64,000 nucleotides of DNA from Trichobilharzia szidati (Eukaryota > Platyhelminthes > Trematoda > Strigeidida > Schistosomatidae), in contig OX235277.1 of the NCBI GenBank assembly GCA_944472155.2, positions 39,262,758 to 39,326,757 on the forward strand, in the 5' to 3' direction. Every line of letters starts with the position of its first letter. The stretch's first letter is position 1. The translations under genes were made by a program, and so were the position numbers. Shown one piece after another: positions 50,310 through 60,719 of the stretch. The notes under the pieces are model-generated. The model saw only the letters and a list, made by a program, of their open reading frames with translations, ran no database searches and had not been told where the DNA came from.

Positions 50310-50922
50310 AAAGCTACCTACCTGGGAAGTATCGTTTCAACTACAGGCGGAACTGACGAGGATATCAAAGCAAGAATCGGAAAAGCAAGACAAGCTTTCA
50401 CTACTCTCAAGTCTATGGGGAGGTCAACAGCACTCAGCATCAAAAATAAGATCCGGATTTTCAACTCCAATGTGAAGTTAGTGATACTTTCTATACGTAT
50501 CAGAGACTTTGCGCGTCATAAAGAGCAACTCAAACAAATTACAGACCTTCATCAACAGCTGTCTTTGCTCAATACCACTCAAGATCAGATGGCTGGTCAG
50601 AAAAGATCAGCAAAAGAGAGGGATCTCTGGCAATGAGCAAACCAACCAGGAACCGACTGTGAAACAAATAGGCAGGAAGAAATGGAGAAAAAGATCAAGT
50701 GACATCACTAGACAAGCCATCGCTCCAGTGGAACCCAAAAGGGAAGCGGCGAGTTGGCCGTCAATGGGGGGGTCATGGAAGAGGTCATGTGAAGAGGAGG
50801 TGAAAACGTGTGGGCAGACATAAGGCCAGGCGAAGACTCTAGCAGAGAACCGAACGCAATGGAGACGCACGACTGAAGCCCTATGTTACTCTAGGAATTA
50901 AAGGAAACAATATAATAATCAT
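50310..50922 (+). pseudogene. RTE-clade 3' part, 5' truncated
   Basis: It begins TYLGSIVSTTGGTDEDIKARI (50315-50380). NKIRIFNSNVKL, a shifted RVIKSNSNKLQTFIN and ALEWNPK-like region follow, to the CCCTATGTTACTCTAGGAATT..AATATAATAATC end. Several frameshifts (deletion in WRWIGH region). Confidence 0.75.
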
Positions 50923-50924
50923 AA

Positions 50925-52020
50925 GATAAAGCTAAGGTCTGAAAATTAAAACTGTGGTCACTAATGTTTGATTTCTTGATGAAGTGACAACACCCAGGGA
51001 GCTCGGCTGAATCAGCGATTTCTCAAAGAGGCATAGAAATGAAATGCGCAAATTCGATCCCCTTAATTTTTTTCGAACCGTAATCTATCCGTTATCTAAC
51101 CTCAAATTTAATCTATGCTTGATCTGACGGTAATCTACAGCTAAATAATCCTAATATCTCTCTGACCTTAGGCTAACTTAACTCTCACCTCCTCCTAGTC
51201 TAATTCAGTACCTGAAATTCTCTCTAACATAACTCAGAACTAACTAAGTATCCTGTTTAGTGTCATTATTACACTTCATTCAACACTTTTTCCGCCTTGA
51301 TTATGGTGTTATTTGACAGTTTTCACTGTCTCACTCTTACTGAGCGTCCCTAAGTTGTTGATGCGTTTACAACAGTTTGGTTTCTAAAATTTAACTTTAC
51401 CAATTAAGTTCCTGAAGATGAGGGTGACACAGATAAAGGAGGATGACAATCAGGAGGGCTTCGTTTACTGCTTTTCGAACTATGTGGTTGGTTTTTTCTT
51501 CCTGGCTGCCCACATTATGGAAATTGATTTTTTCTTGAGGTACCTGAAGTAGAAACAGAATTAGTCATGAGTGACCGCAGAGCAGAGGCGACAACTGTTG
51601 GAGGCCCGTCACACACGACCTATCTGAATTGGCTTTTCGGTTTGCCTGTGTATCAGTAACTTATCGTTGGCTACGGACCACGGTAGGGTAAGTCTGGATG
51701 TACAATTTTTGGAGTCAACGTTTTCTAAATCCCTCTCTGCAGAATGGAGAGACAGCATAGTTGGCTGGCATGCTGGTCATCTGAGTGAGGGAAACACCTT
51801 ACTGCTGTTACATCCCTATTCCCCAGCAGTAAGACTTTCCCCACAGATCCCCAGCATAGTATAAGAAAAAATTTTACACTATGCCGGTAACTGATTTTAG
51901 TCTAATCGCTATCCTAGCAATCTTCCTGGCATGGTAGGACTTACAGGAACAACAGTTCCAGCTAGTGTAGCTTTTTGGGTCGTTACGATATGCAAGTTCG
52001 ACTACCACGTCAAGGTAGCA
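50925..52020. other. largely unassigned stretch
   Basis: The only frame of note is 51667-51864 (RVSLDVQFLESTFSKSLSAEW), with no recognised domain. The segment 51640-52010 has somewhat higher GC content than the surroundings and may be the body of an unrecognised element ending in the RTE-B 3' tail at 52025. Confidence 0.3.
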
Positions 52021-52024
52021 GCTA

Positions 52025-52290
52025 TTTGTCGGGATGACTGGAGACAACTGGTGATATGGCTCAAAATCGTTGCCAATGGCTGGCGTAGATGAATGCGTTC
52101 TTTGATTTATCATATCCAGTAGAACTTTATTGTCCTTCCATATTACTATTCTCTTTCCGTCACACACACACTTCTGTTTATTATCTCTCTTTTGATGAAT
52201 CTCTCTTCAGTCTCTTGTCTTGCTTTGTGTGCTACAGGGGGGAATGTGGCTACTCGAAGTGGTGCACATCTCTGCAAAGTTCTTTTATTC
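52025..52290 (+). mobile_element. RTE-B 3' end
   Basis: GGGATGACTGGAGACAACTGGTGATATGG (split: GATGACTGGAGACAACTGG, TGATATGGCTC) and CTTGCTTTGTGTGCTAC match 36695-36930, covering the last codons (DDWRQLVIW) and the 3' UTR. Confidence 0.7.
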
Positions 52291-53222
52291 TTCTTCTTAT
52301 TCCTTTGGGTTCCGAGTGGAACATAAGGCTTCAACAACACATCGCCACTTTCTTCTATTTTCTGCTGTCCTCTACAGCTGGGTCCACTATCACCAAGAAT
52401 CTCTCACCTCCTCCTCTCCAAACGATCTCCTCCATTTCAACCTCTCACTGGTGACCCACTCGTCAATTCCCATTCATCCTCTGCTCGAGCAGCGGCCTGC
52501 ATTGAGCGCACGGCTTCCTCAATGCATACCCCATCAATCCATCTCCATTTTCTCCTACATATTTGTTGAACAATCGGCTCTTGGTTGGTTGGCTCCACTA
52601 CAGAATTTCTAGTTGCTTATTCTTCATTATGGAGCCAGCGAAGTGCATAGCTATTGATAAAAGTCTTTAACTCGTTGGAAATCCTTTTCGTGATACTCAG
52701 TGCGAGTTTCTGACCCATATAGAAGCACTGACTGACTGACTTCACATTTGTGTTGAACAGTCTCCAAATCTTGTTCTTTATGCTGGCTGGCTGAGTGAGT
52801 ACAGAAGATTTCCAAACTGATTTTAGGTCGATGAAGGTGTATCTTGCCCTTCCGACTCTGCCTGCACTTCATATCTTCATCCGTGCTGTCCGACTGCCTG
52901 TGGTTGACGCTGTGCTTCCTGACTGGATAAGTGATACTGATTGATGCTGTTTTTTGTTGTTGTTGCTGTTGGGTGGTTATCTTCAACCCCTCAGTCTCCA
53001 CCTTCTCTATGTTCACCTGGAGTCCTGTCTTCGATGCCCACCTCGCCTCTTCTGCCAGTTTGTTGGTTTTCACCTATAAGTCTTCGAATTTGTGCTTGTG
53101 TGACATCAAACATAAATCATCTTTGAAATCAAGACCTTCTAGAGTCTTCTTAGTCTTCAGTCCAACGTATTCCTGTATTCTCACTCCCCACTCCCCACTT
53201 GACGGTTTGCTTGGAGCATAAT
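52290..53222 (-). pseudogene. RTE-clade (SR2-like) retrotransposon fragment
   Basis: The 3' end is at about 52295 (TTTGGGTTCCGAGTGGAACATAAGGC in reverse). Moving inward: EVKSVSQSVLLYGSET-type at 52740-52700, a block equivalent to LKSVWRSSALSIKNKI near 52810, QQQQQKTASISI (52970-52930) and KTNKLAEEARWASKTGLQVNIE (53075-53000). Many frameshifts. A further piece of the same C-terminal region is repeated at 53225-53330. Confidence 0.72.
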
Positions 53223-53334
53223 ATCACTCAACGGTTTGCTCAAAATCTATCCAGTCTATCTCCATCTCCTTCTAAAAATTTGTTTGGCAATACATAGGTT
53301 GTTCTTTGACTTGTTTTTGCAATGTTCTTCTGAA

Positions 53335-53865
53335 ATTAATTATGTATGTTAATTACCATCTAAACGCAAACAATGACAGTTGATTTTATGTTAAATTAAT
53401 TATATTTTATTTTGACATATTTTCTCTTTCAAATTTATCTTCCTCATTTACAATGATGAAGTAATGAGGTAGACAAATAGTGGGGAAAAAGTTTTATTTG
53501 CATATTTTGACTACTGAATCTCAGTTGACATTGACAACACTGAGGCTCTGTCTAGTATGCTTCAAAAAACACTCGTACGTCTATCTCTAATTGTGCTGCT
53601 AATTAGCTTATCATTCTAAAATCTGCAGTGATGCATTTATAGGGAGTTTATATCAACTAAATTATATAAATATGTAAATGTTTTGCGGCAGGAAGCGATG
53701 GGGATGACTTACGCAGAAGGAAACCTATATTTTTTTTTCACAAATTGTCAATTTCAATTACCGAAAATTAGATTTTTATTGTAGTTTTGTTTGAATCATT
53801 CAATGCTGTCTAAGGCTTTTGTTTTCTACAACATGTGATTCGTTGAGGGCGGCCTTGAGAAGGGG
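53335..53865. other. no recognised feature
   Basis: AT-rich sequence without coding or repeat signature. Confidence 0.3.
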
Positions 53866-53979
53866 CAGCCAATGAACCAATCAGAATGCAGATAAATAGA
53901 AATGTGAACTGATTGTAGCAGCCACTCAGGAGGGTGGGGGAAAGATAAACGTCACGTTCTAATACGGCGTCCACAACAT

Positions 53980-54745
53980 TATTTTCAGGGGAAAATTCAT
54001 TCATTCTGCATCCTGCCTATTATTCTCTATTGTTCCCCCTTATAGTTTCTCCCGGGCTACTGAAGAAGGATGTTAAAGGTTGTCAGCAGGGTAAGCAACG
54101 TGCCACTTAACCAGCTTGTTAATTCTCTGGTTGACAGGCACATGGACTCCTGTGAGAAATGGGCCAAGTCCATTTTATCTAACTCACACCACCCTCTTCA
54201 CTCACAACTCTCCCCTTGCATCTCATCAGGCAGGAGACCAGAAGCCTATATAGAAAACTATATGCTCGCACTAGCAAGTACAAAAACTCAACCATACCCT
54301 ACTTAGCTCGTGTTCTGTGCGATAAAGAAAGCATTAGGCGTGACACCTATAATTCATTAAATAGTCAGTAGTACAACTGGACCTCGTCTTTCCAACTCAT
54401 ATCACTTATAGGTGTACAACGTTTTCTTTCTTTCTGTTCCTTTTCTCTCTCTTCTTTTTCCGTTATGTGCTGCTTTGTTTCTTTCTCTCGCTTACGCCAG
54501 TAAATATGACAGCTCCCACTTTTCTAACACCTTCAAACACTGTTCAACTTTGGCTTTGCTACCGATATGCCAATATGTTGTTGTAATAATGAACTGTGAT
54601 TTCCTTAATCTATGTAGAATTTTATTTATTGATAATGTACTGACTGGATGCAATACTGTAGTAAAAATGCTGAGAATTCCATTCTGTATCACATGTACTG
54701 TTTTGGAATAAAGCAAATTATTATTATTATTAAATAAAGCTTTGT
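53980..54745 (+). pseudogene. non-LTR retrotransposon 3' end (second family)
   Basis: A frame at 54070-54306 ends the coding part: NQLVNSLVDRHMDSCEKWA, SNSHHPLHSQLSPCISSGRR; a neighbouring frame continues with RTSKYKNSTIPYLARVLCDK (54257-54320) and ESIRRDTYNSLNSQ. The 3' UTR from 54370 to TGTTTTGGAATAAAGC and an (ATT)n tail is shared with 10785-11265. This is a typical non-LTR C-terminus; the clade is uncertain (CR1-like, as schistosome SR1, is possible). Confidence 0.6.
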
Positions 54746-54829
54746 TTTGAAAGACTGAGATTAGTGAACGTAGAATGTTTTTTTTGTCGATAACTTCTGC
54801 TACACCAAGTTCTACAGTTATATCTAAGG

Positions 54830-55022
54830 TTGCAGATAGCTGTTTCGTCCTCGTTTGGGACTCTTCACGAGTACGCACCCACCGGAGTAGGAACTCAGGA
54901 CCTTCTGGTGGATGCGTACTGATGAAGAGTCTTAAACGAGGACGAAACAGATGTCCAGTACTCCGTGGTGGTTTTCCAATGGTTCTCTAACTGATGTCAG
55001 CTCATGATGAACTCCTCCAACC
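54830..55022. mobile_element. head-to-head alpha-SINE dimer, compact
   Basis: The reverse copy (GATAGCTGTTTCGTCC, TCGTTTGGGACTC, CGTACGCACCC-like, GGAACTCAGGACCTTC) meets the plus copy (GGTGGATGCGTACTGATG, GTCTTAAACGAGGAC, GAAACAGATGTCCAGTACTCC, tail) near 54904, leaving very little tRNA-like head. The two ribozyme regions face each other about 60 bases apart. Confidence 0.78.
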
Positions 55023-55258
55023 AATGAAAACATTTAGTTTCAGACAAAACAATATAAGTACAGACGACATGAAGGTACTACTGCGTTATAATTCGTGACG
55101 ACTTATCTATCAGGATGAAAGTCCAGCCTTACATGATATCAAAATCACTTTTAATTATTCTGTTGTTAATATCAGCAGACAACTAACCAAATAAGTAACT
55201 ACTTTATCAATTGAATGATGCGTTTTTCTGCACATTCGAAATCGAACAATTGGATTTG

Positions 55259-56062
55259 CGGTAACTCTAAAGAATAGGAGCCCAAGCCCAAATGACCTAC
55301 GAACGCACAAATGACCTTGTCAAGGACAACTTCGGCCAATCAGAAGGCTCAAAAACAACGGCGCATAACTGTAAAATATCGTTCACATAAAAGTAATGCA
55401 ATGTTAAAAAATGGTTCAAATGTATAACGTTCTCTTTTTTGTTGCAAAAAAAGCTCCCAAGTTCTCATAGATGTCTTCATACTGATGTTAAACCAAGTTC
55501 TATACGTGAACTCATGAAGATAACTGTACATCATTGGATTTCTAGATCCATTCACCAATCTAATACGTTTTTTAGGTGACTCCAGAAACTTTCAATTGAA
55601 TTAGTATGAGTTCCATCCAAAGGATTGCGAAAACCGTTTGTGTGGTTGACTACATGATGAATATACCCGAGATTCGACCGAGATTGACCGTAACTGCTCC
55701 ATTCATCTGTGTGCATAGTGGTCCCGGGCAGCACTAAGCGCTGGATAATAGGCAATAATACACCTACACTGCGATTAGGAATCGGCTCGATATATCCTTT
55801 TCGGAGAGTGGCGTCATAGATACCCAATATCCATTGTATTTTTGTATACGCATATCACCTCCGCACTGACAAATTTTCGACCTTGCAACCAGTCGCTTAT
55901 CCAAACAGTAATCAAAAACAAAATCCGGAGCGAATTTACAACGCAAAAGGTGTAGAGCATCCATAATTAGTTCTAGAAACAACGCAGTCAGCTGATTGGT
56001 TTCTCAAGGTTGTTTGTGCGTTCGTAGGTCGTTTTGGTTTGGGCTCCTATTCTTTAGAGTTG
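55259..56062 (-). mobile_element. Merlin-superfamily DNA transposon, internally deleted
   Basis: Inverted ends share AACTCTAAAGAATAGGAGCCC (55263 on; 56061 back), then GACCTACGAACGCACAAA. Imperfect 9-bp flanks TTGGATTTG (55250-55258) and TTGGATTCG (56063-56071) are a plausible target duplication, since Merlin makes 8-9 bp. Inside, the minus strand encodes a transposase of the ISXO2/IS1016 type. The size of about 800 bp is below an autonomous element. Confidence 0.82.
55349..55982 (-). pseudogene. Merlin transposase, catalytic-region deletion and frameshifts
   Basis: The N-terminus (55982 to about 55830) reads MDALHLLRCKFAPDFVFDY, ICQCGGDMRIQKYNG. The frame then jumps to WILGIYDATLRKGYIEPIPN (about 55835-55775), so the stretch holding the zinc-finger end and the first catalytic Asp is missing. 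MHTDEWSSYGQSRSN near 55710 has the second Asp and THTNSIESFWSHLKNVL near 55590 the Glu. A frameshift near 55558 leads to RNPMMYSYLHEFTYRTWFN. It cannot be active. Confidence 0.78.
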
Positions 56063-56149
56063 TTGGATTCGCTTATATTTAAATAAGTATATAAAGTGCT
56101 TCTTTATATTAGAGTACATACTGATACTATATCCTAAGGGTCAAGAAAA

Positions 56150-56440
56150 AATTCCTACTTTCAACATCAACACCAATGTTAGACTAGATAAATCTTCTGT
56201 ATGAGTCAGAAACTTGTACTGCGCGTCACCAAAAGTAGACTTTATCAACACCCGCCTGCTTCGCTAGCTCCATCCAACGGTCTCCTTAGCGTGTGCCTGA
56301 TCCATCTCCATTTCCTTCGGACTGTCTGCTGGGTAGTAGGTTCTTGAAGAGCTTCTTGTTGCTGATTCTTCGTGGTCGTCAATCTGATTTTCAATATGGA
56401 GCCAGAGAAGGCAGCTGTTGATCAAAGCTAACAGTAGCAT
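56150..56440. pseudogene. RTE-clade fragment with internal inversion
   Basis: From 56150 to 56272 the sequence is plus-oriented (SFNINTNVRLDKSSV, then VRNLYCASPK, ending TTTATCAACACCCGCCTGC). From 56275 to about 56437 it is minus-oriented (CCAACGGTCTCCTTAGCGTG to ATATGGAGCCAGAGAAGGCAGC), again reaching the TTGATCAACAGCTGCC segment. The two pieces overlap as an inverted repeat, as twin-priming or a later inversion would leave. Confidence 0.6.
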
Positions 56441-56444
56441 GATG

Positions 56445-57140
56445 TTAATGCTCTTTGGAAAACAGAAAGATTGAGTAGCGAAGATATATTTACTTTTCAA
56501 TTAGATCCTCATCTCTGGCTCTACTCTAATATATATCCGTAGCATTTTTATTACAATACACAACAGTTTACCAAACAAGTGGCACTGATATGTTTGTTAA
56601 CAATAATTAGTCAGTGTCAAAATGTCAATGGGTTGATAATTGACGCAGAAAATCAATACACATTTAAAAAGTAGAAATGGTTAGAATAAGTTAATTTTAC
56701 AAGAATAACACGTAATTAAAGATGAAGTGGTCAAAATAAAAATAAAATAATATGGGCAATTATAATTTAATAGGGGGAGGAGGGCGACGTAGTCCTGTCT
56801 TTTAACGATGGCCACGGTAAGGAAAGGGGCTGTACACATTTCTTCTGAACACATAGGCTTGGCTTCTTAAGGTGGATTCCGATTGCTTCTGCTGTCTGTA
56901 GAAGACGAACTCGTAGAGCAAAATTAAGATTAGTCGGAATGCGATAAGCAATTTTAAATGCTGTATTAACACCAACCTTATGCTCACTATCTACAAGGTG
57001 TGCTACAATAGAGCTACGAATAGATTTTGTTTGTCCCTTGCTTAACTGCTATGCAGGATGATGTTCAGAAATACGAGGATGAAACTGCCTAATTGTACGC
57101 CCAATGTAGCTGGCTCCGCAGCTGCAGTCAAACTGGTAGG
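56445..57140 (-). pseudogene. PLE-A 3' region
   Basis: On the minus strand: CGASYIGRTIRQFHPRISEHHP (57125-57060), SIRSSIVAHLVDSEHKVGVNT (57030-56975), RIPTNLNFALRVRLLQTAE (56945-56890), GIHLKKPSLC and LSLPWPSLK (about 56830-56805). The open part spans these with few breaks; it is a close sister of 46608-47399. The terminal motif stands at 56535-56485 (GTAGAGCCAGAGATGAGG, ATTGAAAAGTAAATAT). Confidence 0.78.
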
Positions 57141-57144
57141 CACA

Positions 57145-57360
57145 CATAGAATGAATGTTTTTCATTCATTGGGAAATACAAAAACCTTCATTATAATGAA
57201 TATCATATACCCAATGCCCAAATTTTTCAAACCGTTAAAATTGAACTTGGTTTGGACATATATAATCTGTGAATAAACGTTAAAATAATGTACAATTAAT
57301 ACTTCTGTTGGTATTTCCTCAGTCATCTGTCAACCAGTAAAAAATTAAGCAACGATAGGC
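57145..57360. other. no recognised feature
   Basis: Spacer between PLE-A and the gypsy LTR. No signature. Confidence 0.3.
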
Positions 57361-57364
57361 TTCT

Positions 57365-57815
57365 TGTCTCCCACCAGTACTGAGGTGAGTTCGAATAAAC
57401 AAACGATTCACTTCTTTTATGACCGGAACTATGACCTAGTAGACTATGGGCGAATACTGACTTTAATACGCTGGCTAATCTGTCCTAATCTCACGTTAAC
57501 GATGACGACAACAATAATCTGTAGGGCCGCTAAGACAAAAGAGAAGACTTGAGGTTGGTAAGAGAGCATTTGCTGTCTGAAAACGACAGTCAAAAAAGGC
57601 TGACAGTGCGGTCGTAAAAATGTGTTTAAAATGACCTTGAAAAGCACTAATGTCATTGATAAATGGAAACAATGAACAACCAATAGGATTTCAAAGGTCA
57701 TAAGTAGGGTAAGAGAAAATTTGGTCATAAATCAGTTGGGGTGGTATGAGAGATATGCAAACAGACCATGCAAAAATGACATGTAGAAGAAGATTAGGTC
57801 TGTAAATATTACCTC
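57365..57815 (-). repeat. 3' LTR of a second gypsy element
   Basis: It shares the GTAGACTATGGGCGAATACTG, GCTGGCTAATCTGTCC and CTAAGACAAAAGAGAAGACTTG region with the LTR at 2117-2400. On the minus strand it is preceded by a polypurine tract (CAGGGGAGG, 57824-57816), as expected before a 3' LTR. Confidence 0.6.
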
Positions 57816-57894
57816 CCCTGTCAAAAAAGGGAACTTGAACATACACAATAAAATTAATACCTCTTCAACTTGAAAACGTACTGTCGTGGATTTC

Positions 57895-58253
57895 AGTGAC
57901 TCATGCTTTTATACCCTTGTACGTACCAGAAGTAGTTTAAATGTATCTAGTAAGAGATCTAGGGGTATCTCATGCTTTGACGATGTCCCGTGGTGTCGTT
58001 TTAATTGGTTTCTGTGTCTCATCCACGTTTCATCACCCACTGTAACCTCGTACAAAACAGTTCCAAGTTGACGTTTTATTTGGCCTTCTGCCCATTTATC
58101 TTTTCCTGGGCGATAATCATGAGCATAGACAAGGTCACCCTTCTGGAAATTAGCCCCAATATTATTCTGATGATTTGGAGGTGATAGAATCACTAACACT
58201 GACACCTGTTTTATTCGCATGTTTGTTGTTTGAACTGACCACTTGGTCGACAT
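57895..58253 (-). pseudogene. gypsy integrase C-terminal end
   Basis: A minus-strand frame (57909-58253) reads FQKGDLVYAHDYRPGKDKWA, IKRQLGTVLYEVTVGDETWM, RHRNQLKRH: the chromodomain-like C-terminal module of CsRn1-type integrases, matching KGDAVYVRDYR at the edge of the element at 1-2093. The upstream core is lost at an RTE junction near 58260-58450. Confidence 0.75.
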
Positions 58254-58449
58254 ACGTCATTTTCTAATCTTCACAAACTCTTCTTCTTAGAGTTATATCC
58301 AGCTTATCTGTATTCCTGAAGCTTTAGCCATCGAAATGGTGAATTCAGAGGTCTTATCTGATTCTAATATAATTTTTGATTTCCCCGCTGACTGACTGAA
58401 CGAAAATATTCGACCTCTGCTGACTTATTGGGACCCTATTTTGGACGCT

Positions 58450-59492
58450 TCAAAGATTTTTGAGAATTCACATGAAGTAATCCACAACGTGAAACTTACG
58501 GAATCCTTCAAAGTGAGGACAGGAGTAAGACAAGTCTGCTTACTATCGCCAATGATTTTCCTGATTGCAGTAGACTGGATAATGCAACAAACAGTGGGCA
58601 ATGAGGAAACAGGCATAAAATGGACTCACACAAAAACTTGGAGGATCTGGACTTCTCCGATGATATATGTCTGATGTCCCACAAAATGGGAGATATGCAA
58701 GCGAAAAGCAACAAGTTGGCAGAAGAAGCATCAAAGATATGACTACTTTCAGGTGGACATAGAGAAAACAGAGGTGATGAAGATTCCTGGACAAGAACAA
58801 CAACAACAGACAACGATCAGCATAAATGGGAGGAACCGGAAAGAAACAACTTCCTTCACCTACCCACCTACCTACCTGGGAAGCATCGTTTCAACTACAG
58901 GCGGAAGTGACGAGGATACCAAAGCAAGAATCGGGAAAGCAAGACAAGCTTTCACTACTCTCAAGTCTGTGTGGAGGTCAACAACACCCAGCATCAAAAA
59001 TAAGATCGGGATTTTCAACTCCAATGTGAAGTCAGTGCTACTATACGGATCAGAGACTTGCACTGCGCGTTATAAAGAGCATCTCAAACAAACTACAGAC
59101 CTTCATTAACAGTTGTCTTCGCCCAATACTCAAGATCAGATGGCCAAAGTTGATAAGCAACAGAGATGTCTGGGAGCGAACCAAGTAGGAACCGATTGTA
59201 AAACAAATAGGCAGGAAGAAATGGAGATGGATTGGCCATACTCTGAGGAAACCATCAAGTGACATCACTAGACAAGCCATTGCTCTAGTGGAACCCGAAA
59301 GGGAAGCGGCGAGTTGGTCGTCAGTGCAAGGGTGACTTGGCGGAGGTCATGTGAAGAGGAGATGAAAGCGTGTGTGCAGGCTTGGAGCCAGGTGAAGACT
59401 GTAGCAGAGATCCGAACGCAATGGAGACGCACAGCTGAAGCCCTATGTTCCTCTAGGAATTAAAGGAAACAATAATATATAATAATAATATG
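58450..59492 (+). pseudogene. RTE-clade (SR2-like) retrotransposon, 5' truncated
   Basis: Starts at HEVIHNVKLTESFKVRTGVRQ (58470-58535), CLLSPMIFLIAVDWIM, then shifted frames through MSHKMGDMQAKSNKLAEEAS, MDIEKTEVMKIPGQ (58753-58795), ISINGRNRKETTSFTY, GSIVSTTGGSDEDTKARIGK (58875-58935), SNVKSVLLYGSETC, MEMDWPYSEET-shifted WRWIGHTLRKP (59220-59250), and the CTAGGAATTAAAGGAAAC + AT-rich tail. The active-site FADD region near 58650 is frameshifted (LDFSDDICL). Confidence 0.8.
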
Positions 59493-59494
59493 GC

Positions 59495-59985
59495 GGATTG
59501 TGTTTGATATAATTTAGTTTATTGATTTACCAGTCATTTATCTTCTAATGTGTTTCGGATAGTAAATATACAACACTGTGTGGAGAATATTCAACTGAGA
59601 CGGTGTTCTATCTAAATTCCATGAATTCGTAAAATCATGTTTTATCGGCAACATTTGTTTCTTGTTTTAAATTAGCACTGGGAGATATAAATGTCTCCAT
59701 ACGTTCATTTATTGCACTTCTTGATAACTCTAATTTTGACTTCTTTGAAACCACTCAGAATAAAGTTCTTCTAACTTTCAGAAGACGAAAGTGAGTCGAA
59801 CCGCCAATATACGTAGCTCCACAGGACCAAGTGAACTGGTCTAAACTATTTCAGTCGTATATATCGTCTGTTAATAAGAAAGACGTCCACACAAATCCTC
59901 TTATTCTTAGAGGCTTCTACAGACTTCTTATCCACGAGCAAGAATTTAAACTGATTTCTGAAATTTTCAAGATTTAGTCTGTAGG
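59495..59985. other. mostly unassigned; worn PLE-A trace
   Basis: On the minus strand DQFTWSCGATYIGGS.. (about 59850-59800) is a PLE-A GIY-YIG start in a highly worn copy. Nothing else is recognised. Confidence 0.4.
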
Positions 59986-60215
59986 GATTTGATTTATTTC
60001 AAGTTTGACCCCGGACTGATATCATTTAGAGAATCATTGAAAACAAACAGGGAGTACTAAACAACCCGCTTTTTCGTCCTTGTTTGGGACTCATCACTGT
60101 GCATACCCACGGCGGTTTGAACCCTGGGCCAACTAGTCACATTGCTAAGTTGGTAGAAGGTGAGTGCGTAGTACCAGTGATTCCAAAGCTGAGATGGAAG
60201 AAATTTCCACTAAGC
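59985..60215. mobile_element. head-to-head alpha-SINE pair, degenerate
   Basis: Reverse tail and ribozyme side (TAGTCTGTAGGGATTTGATTT, GACTGATATCATTTAGAG, CGTCCTTGTTTGGGACTC, GCGGTTTGAACCC) then a short plus piece (GTAGAAGGTGAGTGCGTAG, ACCAGTGATTCC, TGAGATGGAAG). Confidence 0.55.
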
Positions 60216-60239
60216 CTGCTGACTCCTTAAATGCTGAAC

Positions 60240-60590
60240 AATTGATGAGCTTAGTCAATTTTATTTGACTGCGAAGTGGACCTGACACCTACATCTCAAC
60301 CACACTATTCTGAAACTTATTGCATAATTAACAAATACAAGAAATAAAGAAAAGAATTGAATATTCATAATGGGTGGACATATTAACATCACCATCATCA
60401 TCATTGTTGTTGTTGTCATGGCAACAAGAAACAAAAATGGTCTATGTAGCAAAAAGAAAATCTGCTTTAGGGATTAAATTCCGAGGTGTGGTTATCACAT
60501 GAACAGATAGATAAGTGGTATTTCCACTCAGGTTATTTATTTAATCTCTTCTGTTTTTGATGTTGGTTAGAGTAGATAGAACATCACGTG
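60240..60590 (-). repeat. dispersed repeat family F with X-box-like palindrome
   Basis: Inverted partner of 29100-29445. GTTGTCATGGCAAC at 60412-60425 (GTTGCCATGACAAC on the minus strand) is a near-perfect RFX X-box palindrome. Confidence 0.7.
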
Positions 60591-60719
60591 AAGAATACTT
60601 TGAACGTATTAATTACAGAAGACTGGAAATAAACCCATAAACACGAACAACGAAAACAAACTCTCGTCCCATTTTATTGTATTAGTAAATGGAATAGTCA
60701 TTTTGATGTATCGGACATT

